A stretch of 55,786 nucleotides of DNA from Bacteroidales bacterium (GTDB taxonomy: Bacteria; Bacteroidota; Bacteroidia; Bacteroidales; JAADJA01). The translations under genes and the position numbers were made by a program. Positions 16,868 through 23,920 of this stretch are shown here, one piece after another (positions within the stretch are counted from its first letter, which is position 1; each line of letters begins with the position of its first letter). The notes beneath the pieces were generated by a model. That model was not told where the DNA came from. It saw only the letters and a list, made by a program, of their open reading frames with translations, and searched no databases. The stretch lies in the NCBI GenBank assembly GCA_021740645.1, contig JAIOZL010000034.1:1-55786 (forward strand). The letters run 5' to 3'.

Positions 16868-17560
16868 ATGAAGTACAGACACATTTTCATAGATCTAGAC
16901 AGAACTTTGTATGATTTTGATAAAAGTACGCGGATTACTTTTTTAGAATTGTATGATAAATTTAGTTTGAAACAAAATGGTGCCAATGATTTTGATGAAT
17001 TCTTTGAGTTGTATAAAAAGAACAATGTAGAGTTGTGGGCTCAGTACAGGGAAGGAAAAATTAAAAAGAAATTTTTAAATGTTGAGCGCTTTCATGTTAC
17101 ACTATTGCATTTTGGGATTGATGATAGAGCCTTTGCCGGGCGGTTTGCCAGCGAATATCTGCAAAAAAGCCCTCAAAACAAAGCCCTTTTTCCAGGGGCA
17201 ATTGAGGCTCTTGAATACCTTTTTAATAAGTATACCCTTCATATTATCACAAATGGCTTTGATGAAGTACAGCGTGTAAAGATGAAATCCAACGATCTGA
17301 ATAAATACTTCAAAACGATAACAACCTCTGAAGAAGCAGGGGCAAAAAAACCCAACGAAAAAATTTTTCATTTTGCATTTGCCCTTGCCCAGGCACGTGC
17401 AATGGAGAGCCTGATGATAGGAGATGATTATGAGGTTGACATCCTGGGAGCAAAAAATGTAGGGATGGATCAAATGTGGTTTTTAAATGATGGGGATCAA
17501 ACAATGGAGGGAAGTACTTACATAATCAATAAACTTTCTGAAATACCTTCTCTAATATAA
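16868..17560 (+). CDS. yjjG: YjjG-family noncanonical pyrimidine nucleotidase (HAD superfamily)
   Basis: A 230-residue HAD phosphatase. Motif I is D9-L-D11-R-T, motif II is the ITNG segment (HIITNGFDEVQ), motif III is the lysine of AKKPN, and motif IV is IGDDYEVD. The helical cap between about residues 20 and 90 and the total length fit the YjjG group, which dephosphorylates noncanonical pyrimidine nucleotides and helps keep them out of DNA. The protein is cytoplasmic. It follows the GH31 gene by 45 bp but has its own possible -7 box, so an operon is not implied. Substrate specificity rests on family assignment only. Confidence 0.85.
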   Translation: MKYRHIFIDLDRTLYDFDKSTRITFLELYDKFSLKQNGANDFDEFFELYKKNNVELWAQYREGKIKKKFLNVERFHVTLLHFGIDDRAFAGRFASEYLQKSPQNKALFPGAIEALEYLFNKYTLHIITNGFDEVQRVKMKSNDLNKYFKTITTSEEAGAKKPNEKIFHFAFALAQARAMESLMIGDDYEVDILGAKNVGMDQMWFLNDGDQTMEGSTYIINKLSEIPSLI

Positions 17561-17596
17561 ATTTTGTTTACAATAGGTAAAAAATATTAAAATATA

Positions 17597-17628
17597 TTTG
17601 GTTTATTTTATAAACTTATTTATGTTTG
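17597..17628 (+). promoter_or_regulatory. Canonical Bacteroidota promoter of the four-gene membrane/regulator cassette
   Basis: TTTG (17597-17600), a 20-bp spacer, then TATGTTTG (17621-17628). Both boxes match the Bacteroidota primary sigma consensus exactly. Transcription would start near 17635, leaving a leader of about 20 nt before the ATG at 17656. This is the best promoter in the window. Confidence 0.75.
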
Positions 17629-17655
17629 CAACTTATTTATAACAAATTTTATAGA

Positions 17656-17835
17656 ATGATGGAAGAACAAACAAAAAATAATTATAAAAACAGTGGCTTT
17701 ATTTTTTCAGGTTGTATGTTTATTGGCCTGGGAATCGGATTTTACTTAGGGAATGTGGCTATGGGGGTCTTATTTGGAATGGGGGTTGGATTTCTTGCCA
17801 TGGGAATAATAAATTTGAAAAAAAAATCAAATTAA
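17656..17835 (+). CDS. Small two-helix membrane protein
   Basis: A 59-residue protein starting MMEEQTKNNYKNSG, with two glycine-rich hydrophobic stretches (FIFSGCMFIGLGIGFYLG and AMGVLFGMGVGFLAMGII) that should form a helical hairpin. It ends in a basic tail (LKKKSN). The ATG at 17656 is chosen because an in-frame TTG at 17626 lies inside the -7 box. It is the first gene of a four-gene cassette, and 5 bp separate it from the next gene. Function unknown; small proteins like this often accompany a sensor or transporter in the same operon. Confidence 0.75.
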   Translation: MMEEQTKNNYKNSGFIFSGCMFIGLGIGFYLGNVAMGVLFGMGVGFLAMGIINLKKKSN

Positions 17836-17840
17836 TACTT

Positions 17841-18572
17841 ATGAAAAGAGGTGCTATAACCACAACTCTGATCCTTTTAATTGTAATAATTAATCATTCC
17901 CTGGTTAAAGGACAGGATAAGCAAATTTCGAATAAATATCTAGGTGGATTCGGTTATTTTATGGTGGGGCATAAATCCTTTGACCTTCAAAAAATGAATG
18001 ATGCCTTTAAAGCAAATGCTTACCCCGAAATTAACAATGGTTCTGTTTCCATAGGAGGTGGCGGCCATTATCTCATAAACAATTGGTTGATCGGAGGCGA
18101 AGGAGCCGGCCTTTTAGGAAATACAGTTGAGAATAATAATTATCGTCTTGTCCATGCAGGGGGATATGGATTTTTCAATCTTGGGTACCTTGCGCTGCGC
18201 ACTCCTTCTTTTATGCTGTATCAAGTCCTGGGTATTGGTGGCGGAAACCTTACTGTTTATATAAAAGATAAAAACCTCCTAACAAATTCGTTTGACGACC
18301 TCTTAGAAAATCCGGGAAGAGAATCAATAATTGCCACAGGAGGATTTTTATTAAATTTTTCCATCATGGCTAATTATTTCATTTCAGGAAACAGAAAAGA
18401 GAATAATTCCAGCGGATTTATCCTGGGAATAAAAGGCGGCTATGTTTTAAATACGACAGGAAATAACTGGCAATTAAGCGGCCAGACACTTAAAGATTCA
18501 CCTGCTGCCGGAATGTCGGGCCCATATGTAAGCATTGTATTAGGGGGCGGTGGAATTGCAAAAAACAAATAA
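17841..18572 (+). CDS. Exported beta-rich protein, probably outer-membrane
   Basis: A 243-residue protein with a signal peptide (about 1-24, MKRGAITTTLILLIVIINHS, cut near VKGQD). The body alternates glycine-rich amphipathic strands (GGFGYFMVGHKSF, GSVSIGGGGHYLINNWLIGGEG, NYRLVHAGGYGFFNLGYL, GFILGIKGGYVLN, YVSIVLGGGGIAK), which looks like a small outer-membrane barrel or a related periplasmic beta protein. The ATG at 17841 is used because it begins the signal peptide; a reading frame extends upstream but overlaps the preceding gene. It is co-transcribed with the two neighbouring membrane proteins and the winged-helix regulator. No family was recognised. Confidence 0.75.
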   Translation: MKRGAITTTLILLIVIINHSLVKGQDKQISNKYLGGFGYFMVGHKSFDLQKMNDAFKANAYPEINNGSVSIGGGGHYLINNWLIGGEGAGLLGNTVENNNYRLVHAGGYGFFNLGYLALRTPSFMLYQVLGIGGGNLTVYIKDKNLLTNSFDDLLENPGRESIIATGGFLLNFSIMANYFISGNRKENNSSGFILGIKGGYVLNTTGNNWQLSGQTLKDSPAAGMSGPYVSIVLGGGGIAKNK

Positions 18573-18589
18573 TATCTAAAAACAAAACT

Positions 18590-19162
18590 ATGGAAACAAA
18601 ACTATCACAAGAAGAAAGTTTAAAGATCATTCATGAGATGATTGCAACATCAAAGAATAACCTGAAAGATAACAGTTTTTTCTTTCTTTTATGGGGATGG
18701 CTGGTGCTGGCAGCCAGTCTATTGCATTTCGCCTTCATTCAGATTCATTGGGAATATGCCTATATTCCATGGCCAATATTAATGTTTTCAGGAGGTATAA
18801 TCTCTGCAATTGCGGGCTATCGAATCGGGAAAAGATCAAAAGTCATTTCTCATATCGATAAAATGCTCATATATCTTTGGTATGGGTTTTTGGTTGTCAT
18901 GCTGATTATCCTGTTTATGTCAGGATTTTCAAAACTTGATTGGGCTACAACCCATGCTTTAATAATCGTTTTGTACGGCTTTGGAACTTTTGTATCAGGA
19001 GGAGCTTTAAAATTCCCACCCCTGATCATTGGTGGTATTGTGAGTTGGGTTATTGCCATAATTGCTTTTTTTGTTCCTGAGCAATTTGTATTATTACTCA
19101 TCGCTTTATCTATCATTATTGCCTATTTAATTCCGGGTTATATGTTAAAAGCAAAGCACTAA
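18590..19162 (+). CDS. Integral membrane protein of the cassette
   Basis: A 190-residue protein. A short cytoplasmic N-terminus (LSQEESLKIIHEMIATSKNNLKDNS) precedes about six membrane helices (about 28-48, 55-75, 92-112, 118-136, 140-157 and 160-182). The N-terminal pattern of a helix ending in a segment that enters the membrane (FFFLLWGWLVLAAS) is common in Bacteroidota proteins encoded directly before a small winged-helix regulator. Here that regulator starts 4 bp after the stop. I infer that the two are a functional pair, the membrane protein perhaps sensing a signal. Function not known. Confidence 0.75.
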   Translation: METKLSQEESLKIIHEMIATSKNNLKDNSFFFLLWGWLVLAASLLHFAFIQIHWEYAYIPWPILMFSGGIISAIAGYRIGKRSKVISHIDKMLIYLWYGFLVVMLIILFMSGFSKLDWATTHALIIVLYGFGTFVSGGALKFPPLIIGGIVSWVIAIIAFFVPEQFVLLLIALSIIIAYLIPGYMLKAKH

Positions 19163-19166
19163 AAAC

Positions 19167-19454
19167 ATGTTTAAAGAACTTGATCCCCTATTGCATAATC
19201 AGCTTCGCTTATCCATAATGAGCTTACTAATCAGTGTGGATACGGCTGATTTTTCTTATCTTCTTGAAAAGACCAAATCCTCTCGTGGAAACCTGAGTGT
19301 ACAGATAAATAAGCTAAAGGAAGCAGAATACATTCAGGTAAAAAAGAGTTTTAAAAATAATTACCCCTTAACTACCTGTAAAATTTCCCCCATAGGTATT
19401 GAAGCATTTGAGAAATATGTGGAAGCATTAAACGATTATATTTCTCCTGTTTAA
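19167..19454 (+). CDS. Winged-helix transcriptional regulator (MarR/ArsR-like, HTH_34 type)
   Basis: A 95-residue DNA-binding protein. The wHTH has a first helix LLHNQLRLSIMSLL, a helix-turn-helix FSYLLEKTKSSRGNLSVQINKLKEAEYI, then a wing (VKKSFKNNYPLTTCKISPIG) and a C-terminal helix (EAFEKYVEALNDYI). This is the compact form annotated in Bacteroidota as winged-helix DNA-binding or HTH_34. It is the last gene of the four-gene cassette and probably regulates its own operon or the adjacent secreted-protein genes. An inverted repeat lies 26 bp past its stop (19480-19522), but no link is shown. Confidence 0.88.
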   Translation: MFKELDPLLHNQLRLSIMSLLISVDTADFSYLLEKTKSSRGNLSVQINKLKEAEYIQVKKSFKNNYPLTTCKISPIGIEAFEKYVEALNDYISPV

Positions 19455-19479
19455 AACATTTATATTATTTTTATATGTG

Positions 19480-19550
19480 AAATACGGTAATATTTCGTCT
19501 ATCTACGATGATTACCGTATTTAATATTACCCGCTCAGGTAATAATATTG
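19480..19550 (+). promoter_or_regulatory. Regulatory region: 12-bp inverted repeat plus -7-like box
   Basis: AAATACGGTAAT (19480-19491) and ATTACCGTATTT (19511-19522) are perfect inverted repeats around a 19-bp spacer. The right half belongs to a 16-bp element TACGATGATTACCGTA (19504-19519). Exactly 23 bp later stands TAATATTG (19543-19550), one base off TAnnTTTG. A second inverted repeat TATTACC-cgctca-GGTAATA lies between them (19525-19544). The same element, with the same 23-bp distance to a TAACATTG box, occurs at 23811-23857 before another secreted-protein gene. This is probably an activator or repressor site for the gene at 19626. Confidence 0.65.
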
Positions 19551-19625
19551 CTAATAAATTCAGTTGAAAACCTTATTTCTATCGTTATTTTATTAAAAGA
19601 TTTAAAAACTCTTAAACACAAAGAC

Positions 19626-20606
19626 ATGAAAAATTTTATGGTTATTCTAATCGGCTTATTCATTGGTATAGGCCCGGCCCTTTTGGCTCAAAAAGCAACT
19701 CCCTTTGCAAGTGCAACAGTTGATGTTGGTAAAATCAAAGCAAAATTCGATTTTCCAGCGGAAGGCAGAACCTCAAAAAATGGAAGTGGTTATAGTGTAA
19801 ATGTAGATCTTCTTAATCCGAAACCGAAAACGGTTGCCCTGATCAGCTATTATCTTTATGATCCTGGCTGTGGTAAATCCTCAAGTGTTGGAGCTGTAGC
19901 AGTTACAGGAAAATCAAAGGCCCAAGTTTGGAGAACACCGGATGCTTTGGCACAAACGCATATTGACGGATTTTATGCGCAAAGTGTTGAATCATTGAAA
20001 GCCGGTTTTAAAACATATGGGATGGAACTCCTTACACCCGAAGAATTCCTGGACACTGAAGAAAAAGAGGAATTTTTCTATGGTTTTGATCAGGAGTCGG
20101 GAAAGAAAGAAAAAACAACAGCAAGAGCTGTGGGTATGTATGTTTCTGCAACAATTTCAAACATCAAGGTTTGTCCCTACGATGAGGGATACAGACCCTT
20201 TTTTGTAGTCAATGAGCCGGTAGGCGCTTCTACTGGTCAAAATTTTGTAAACACTGGTATCGGCGGTGCTAACAGAAAAATGACATCAAGCCTTGGATAT
20301 GAACTTGCAAAAGGACTGGGTGTTGATGCGGTTGTGGTTTGTATTATTGTTACACGCAAACCCAATAACAAAAAGGAAGACTATGCTGTGGATGCTGTAT
20401 CATTATACATGTTCGGGCCAAACCCATTGGCCGATGGGCCTGATGACAAAAATAGGGGTCAATTTTATTGCGGAACCAGATACTTTGCCAAACAATTGCA
20501 ATTTGCAAGCTCTAAAACGGGAGTTACAAGTTATGATAACATTGGCAATGTCATGACAGTCCTCTCGAACAAAATGGGAAATTGGGTAATTAATCGTGAG
20601 AAATAA
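19626..20606 (+). CDS. Exported protein of unknown function
   Basis: A 326-residue protein with a clear signal peptide (MKNFMVILIGLFIGIGPALLAQ). I start it at the ATG at 19626 because that begins the signal peptide, although an in-frame start exists at 19548. The mature part alternates strand-rich segments (SATVDVGKIKAKFDFPAEG, YSVNVDLLNPKPKTVALISYYLYD). A middle part (LAKGLGVDAVVVCIIVTRK, then VDAVSLYMFGPNP) looks like an alpha/beta lipoprotein domain seen in exported Bacteroidota proteins. No T9SS sorting domain is present, so it is periplasmic or outer-membrane associated. It is probably driven by the element at 19480-19550. Family not recognised. Confidence 0.75.
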   Translation: MKNFMVILIGLFIGIGPALLAQKATPFASATVDVGKIKAKFDFPAEGRTSKNGSGYSVNVDLLNPKPKTVALISYYLYDPGCGKSSSVGAVAVTGKSKAQVWRTPDALAQTHIDGFYAQSVESLKAGFKTYGMELLTPEEFLDTEEKEEFFYGFDQESGKKEKTTARAVGMYVSATISNIKVCPYDEGYRPFFVVNEPVGASTGQNFVNTGIGGANRKMTSSLGYELAKGLGVDAVVVCIIVTRKPNNKKEDYAVDAVSLYMFGPNPLADGPDDKNRGQFYCGTRYFAKQLQFASSKTGVTSYDNIGNVMTVLSNKMGNWVINREK

Positions 20607-20611
20607 AAACT

Positions 20612-20646
20612 AAGACCTAACAGGTCTTGAAGACCTGTTAGGTCTT
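20612..20646. repeat. Long palindrome built from four alternating heptamers
   Basis: AAGACCT-AAC-AGGTCTT-G-AAGACCT-GTT-AGGTCTT. The two 17-bp arms are perfect inverted repeats around one G, and each arm is itself a 7-3-7 hairpin. It lies 5 bp after the stop of the gene at 19626 and 14 bp before the start at 20661. It could act as an attenuator or mRNA-stability hairpin, or be a copy of a dispersed intergenic repeat. No T-tract follows, so simple intrinsic termination is unlikely. Confidence 0.85.
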
Positions 20647-20660
20647 ATAAATCAAATACC

Positions 20661-22196
20661 ATGAAAAAAATTCTTCTAATTCCCCTACTCCTACTCTTCA
20701 GTTTCACCCTCAAGGCACAAAAAACGGTTTGGGCAAAACCCTTTACACATGATATGACCCTTGTTTCAAACTATCATTGTGTATGCACCGACACTGATGA
20801 TAACTTTTATGTTATGGCCAACTTTGCCCGAAAAATAAGTTTTGGAACTATTGAGCTTAAAAGCGGAAGCAAGTCTCCTGATGTACTGGATGCCTTCATA
20901 GCGAAAATTGATCCGAATGGCGAAAAAATCTTTTGGGGAATCCAGATCACTGGTCTGGGTAATATCGAAGGAAAAGATTTAACTACCGATGCTGAAAACA
21001 ATTTATACGTTACTGGTTCCTTCGAAGGCGAAACTACTTTTGGCAATACAACTATCACCCCAAAATACAAATATGGCTTTTTTATAGCAAAATATAATGC
21101 CGATGGTGAATTTCAATGGGTAAGACAGGGTGGAAACTTTGAGTCAAAATGGAATATGGCTACAACCTATGGCTATGCCATTGAAACGGATAAATCTGGA
21201 AATGTATATGCTGCTGCAAATGTACTGGGTATGTATGACGATTGGGTCCATGACCCTTCCCTTCCCGTTGAGGAACAATATCTGGGAAAGGGCTATTTTG
21301 AAGACCAGGAAATATCAGGTCCGGAGTTTTATACAGGCAATCATACGGTAATTGTCAAATTAAGTCCAAGTGGTGACCTGATTTGGATCAGAATTGGCGG
21401 CCTTAATCTCAGCTTGAAAGACCTCGTAATCGATGAGAATGAAAACACCTATTTGACTGGAAGTATTGGGGGAAGTAGTGTATTTGAAGGTAAAAAAATG
21501 GAGGCCAATGGCTTGTCTGACATCATCGTGGTTAAATTTGATCCGGAAGGAAAAACAGCATGGATCAAACAATTTGGTGTGGGAGAACCTTACAGCAGCG
21601 GTGCCTATGCAACAAAACCTGCAACCGATCTCGAGGGAGGGCAATTCATTGCTATTGATGCCAATGGTAGCATCTATTTTACTGGCGTACACTTTAATGG
21701 CGCAAAATTCGACGATAAAACGCTTTCATCCGATGCCAACATTAAAGGGATGGAAGTTGGAAATGCATTTTTAGCTAAAATGGATAATGATGGTAATATT
21801 CAATGGATTAAAAATGCAGAAGGGAAAGGCACTGCCGGATTAACAGGAATGGTTTGCGACCAGGCTGGGAATGTATTCCTTGCAGGAGTCATCAGCTTTA
21901 AAAAAGTAACTTTTGATGGTCAAAAAGCCAAAGGCCCATTTATTATGAAATTTAACTCAAATGGAGATATTCAGTGGGTGGATGATGCGGATACCCGTGA
22001 GAGATCATGGGGAACTACGGTTAAAGTCAGGGTTTCTAATATTAGCAGCCTGGCAGTGAATAATTCAGGAAACTACTTATTTTCAACAGGGAATGCCGTG
22101 AAAGAAACCAAAGAAACAACCTACGGTTATAAGACCTCAACCACCACAACCACTACGGAAACCATGATGGCTATTAGTAAAACAAAAACTGATTGA
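20661..22196 (+). CDS. Secreted SBBP-type beta-propeller repeat protein
   Basis: A 511-residue exported protein: signal peptide (1-19, ending LKAQ), then at least five repeats of the pattern 'DAFIAKIDPNGE...W', with a following DxxNNLYVTGSF strand (FIAKYNADGEFQWV, IIVVKFDPEGKTAWI, FLAKMDNDGNIQWI, FIMKFNSNGDIQWV, NVFLAGVISFKKVTF). These are seven-bladed-propeller (SBBP) repeats found in surface proteins of Bacteroidota. The tail is threonine-rich (KTSTTTTTTETMM). No T9SS sorting domain is seen, so export beyond the inner membrane is by another route or the protein is periplasmic. The role is unknown, probably binding or structural. Confidence 0.82.
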   Translation: MKKILLIPLLLLFSFTLKAQKTVWAKPFTHDMTLVSNYHCVCTDTDDNFYVMANFARKISFGTIELKSGSKSPDVLDAFIAKIDPNGEKIFWGIQITGLGNIEGKDLTTDAENNLYVTGSFEGETTFGNTTITPKYKYGFFIAKYNADGEFQWVRQGGNFESKWNMATTYGYAIETDKSGNVYAAANVLGMYDDWVHDPSLPVEEQYLGKGYFEDQEISGPEFYTGNHTVIVKLSPSGDLIWIRIGGLNLSLKDLVIDENENTYLTGSIGGSSVFEGKKMEANGLSDIIVVKFDPEGKTAWIKQFGVGEPYSSGAYATKPATDLEGGQFIAIDANGSIYFTGVHFNGAKFDDKTLSSDANIKGMEVGNAFLAKMDNDGNIQWIKNAEGKGTAGLTGMVCDQAGNVFLAGVISFKKVTFDGQKAKGPFIMKFNSNGDIQWVDDADTRERSWGTTVKVRVSNISSLAVNNSGNYLFSTGNAVKETKETTYGYKTSTTTTTTETMMAISKTKTD

Positions 22197-22238
22197 TGAC
22201 CTCGAATTTATACATTTCAAAAACAAGGAGACCAAAAA

Positions 22239-23510
22239 ATGAAAAAACTTATTATTCTTCAAATTGCAATGCTGTTATCCTCTACAATTATTTTTGCACA
22301 ATGGATACCCATAAATAGCGGCTTACCCGACTACCCGCCAACTTCCATGTGTAATTGGGTTGACACCATTGTTGTCAGCTCTTATGGTGGCGGGATATTT
22401 CTAACATATGATAAAGGTGAAAACTGGACTGAAATGCCAGGAACCTTACCAAATCTATTTGTAAACAAAATTGAATACAGTGGTGGTCAATTCGACCCTA
22501 TTAGTGTATCTACTGATGGAGGCCCATATGTTTGTGTAAATGGAAGCTATATAGATTGCAATGGCACAGGATTAACAAACAATGATATCAATTGGTGGGG
22601 TGCAGGTAATGAAGGAATAACAGGAGATGCGGTGGTTGGAACAAAGAGCAATGGAACTTTTGCAGCCAACTATACCTCACCCTTCATCTATGATTGGTAT
22701 CCAGCTAGTACAGGGTTATCAGGTAATGCCCTTACCATAAATGATGGCCTCGTGGGTGAAGGTGTCGCGACAATAGCAACCAATGGAGGTATGTACCAGG
22801 CTCTTGGAGCTGCTACAGAGTGGTCACCAATAAATGATGGGCTTAGCGGAGATGCACTTGTTGTGCATGATATCTTCTGGTTAGGTGTTACTTTGCTGGC
22901 CACCGATGGGGGCCTATACTATACGCTTAACCTTGGAAGTGAATGGTTACCAATTATTGCAGATGAAAAGTTCAATGTGGTGGTCTATTTTAACACCAGC
23001 ATTTCGCCTTCAGGTTACATGGTTTATGCGCTGGGAGAAAAAGGATTTTATACGCAGGATTTTGAAAACTGGGTTCAATTGGACTTTAGCGGTATAGATG
23101 GTGAAGTAACTGCCGCCTGCGCAGACGAGGAAAACCTTTATATTGGATTTACCACCGAAAGTAAAGATGGTAAATTAAATGGGGGTATTTACAAAAGGCC
23201 TCTGATAGAATTTCTTGTTGACATAGAAAATAATAATGAACCAATATCAGGTGCGGTTTTAGAACAAAATTTTCCTAACCCTTTTAATTACAATACCCAG
23301 ATTGCATTTTCCTTATCCCATCAAAGTTTGGTTTGTATTAAAGTGTACGATATCTTAGGAAAAGAATTTCTCACTCTTATCAACGAAGTTAAGGAAGCAG
23401 GCCGACACGTTTACAAATTAAACTCCAAGGAACTTGATCCAGGAACTTATTTCTATAATTTGCTTGTGGATAATAAACAAATTGAAACTAGAAAAATGAT
23501 AGTAAAATAG
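22239..23510 (+). CDS. T9SS-secreted BNR/Ycf48-like beta-propeller protein (paralogue 1)
   Basis: A 423-residue secreted protein: signal peptide (1-20, ending FAQW), a sialidase/Ycf48-like propeller region with BNR-type motifs (TYDKGENWTEM, LLATDGGLYYTLNLGSEWLPI), and a T9SS type A sorting domain (about 345-423: EQNFPNPFNYNTQIAFSL, then YDILGKEF and GTYFYNLLVDNKQIETRKMIVK). The same layout occurs in the downstream gene at 23921 with many identical positions (for example WxPI, KNxND/TNxNINY), so the two are paralogues. Propellers of this type on T9SS proteins usually bind ligands; no sialidase catalytic residues (Arg triad, FRIP) are visible. Confidence 0.85.
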   Translation: MKKLIILQIAMLLSSTIIFAQWIPINSGLPDYPPTSMCNWVDTIVVSSYGGGIFLTYDKGENWTEMPGTLPNLFVNKIEYSGGQFDPISVSTDGGPYVCVNGSYIDCNGTGLTNNDINWWGAGNEGITGDAVVGTKSNGTFAANYTSPFIYDWYPASTGLSGNALTINDGLVGEGVATIATNGGMYQALGAATEWSPINDGLSGDALVVHDIFWLGVTLLATDGGLYYTLNLGSEWLPIIADEKFNVVVYFNTSISPSGYMVYALGEKGFYTQDFENWVQLDFSGIDGEVTAACADEENLYIGFTTESKDGKLNGGIYKRPLIEFLVDIENNNEPISGAVLEQNFPNPFNYNTQIAFSLSHQSLVCIKVYDILGKEFLTLINEVKEAGRHVYKLNSKELDPGTYFYNLLVDNKQIETRKMIVK

Positions 23511-23543
23511 TACGGGATCAAATATTCTAAGTGCCATTTTTAA

Positions 23544-23726
23544 AATGGAACAACCCTGCTGGAAGAAGTTGAAATACGTACGCAAAACGCCAACCAGCCT
23601 TATGGGATGAGTCTAAATGGAAGTGTGGATATGGAAACGGACGACTACCTCAAAATTTGGGTATCTAATTTAACCTCTACAGCAAACGTAAGAATTGTTG
23701 ATTTTCAGTTCAGGGTTAATAAATAA
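23544..23726 (+). pseudogene. C-terminal remnant of a secreted or surface protein
   Basis: An open stretch of 60 codons runs from just after a TAA (23541-23543) to a stop at 23724-23726 and has no start codon in position. It reads LEEVEIRTQNANQPYGMSL, then VDMETDDYLKIWVSNLTSTA and VRIVDFQFRVNK, which looks like a genuine protein C-terminus (a beta-sandwich end) and not random translation. No neighbouring protein has this sequence. Most likely it is the leftover of a gene that was deleted or displaced between the two propeller paralogues. The gap 23511-23920 otherwise holds a terminator and the regulatory element. Confidence 0.55.
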
Positions 23727-23750
23727 TATAAATATTTAAATGCGACAGGA

Positions 23751-23780
23751 AAAGTCCTTGTTTACTCAAGGACTTTTTTT
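23751..23780 (+). terminator. Rho-independent terminator
   Basis: AAAGTCCTTG (23751-23760), loop tttact, CAAGGACTTT (23767-23776), then a T-run to 23780. It ends the transcript that carries the remnant and the upstream propeller gene, and lies just before the regulatory element of the next gene. Confidence 0.85.
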
Positions 23781-23787
23781 ATCTGTA

Positions 23788-23857
23788 AAATAAGGTATAT
23801 TCCGAAAAAATACGACAATCACCGTAATTCATTTCACCTACCGATTCTTTAACATTG
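23788..23857 (+). promoter_or_regulatory. Regulatory region homologous to 19480-19550
   Basis: AAATAAGGTAT...TACGACAATCACCGTA (16-bp element at 23811-23826) followed after 23 bp by TAACATTG (23850-23857). The 16-bp element matches 13 of 16 bases with that at 19504-19519, and the distance to the -7-like box is identical. The left half of the inverted repeat is degenerate here (AAATAAGGTA versus AAATACGGTA). A further shared 13-mer, GTTGAAAACCTTA, occurs in both leaders (19563-19575 and 23896-23908). It controls the gene at 23921. Confidence 0.65.
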
Positions 23858-23920
23858 CTTTTCCAATTCAAAGCTTATAGATTGGAATTACAAATGTTGA
23901 AAACCTTAAAACTTACTTGT

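Noticed and set aside
20612..20646. Palindrome considered as a classical intrinsic terminator
   Set aside because: No T-run follows either arm, and the downstream secreted-protein gene starts 14 bp later.
23751..23780. Hairpin considered as an insertion-sequence end
   Set aside because: Short G/C stem with loop and T-run is a standard terminator; no matching partner repeat or transposase nearby.
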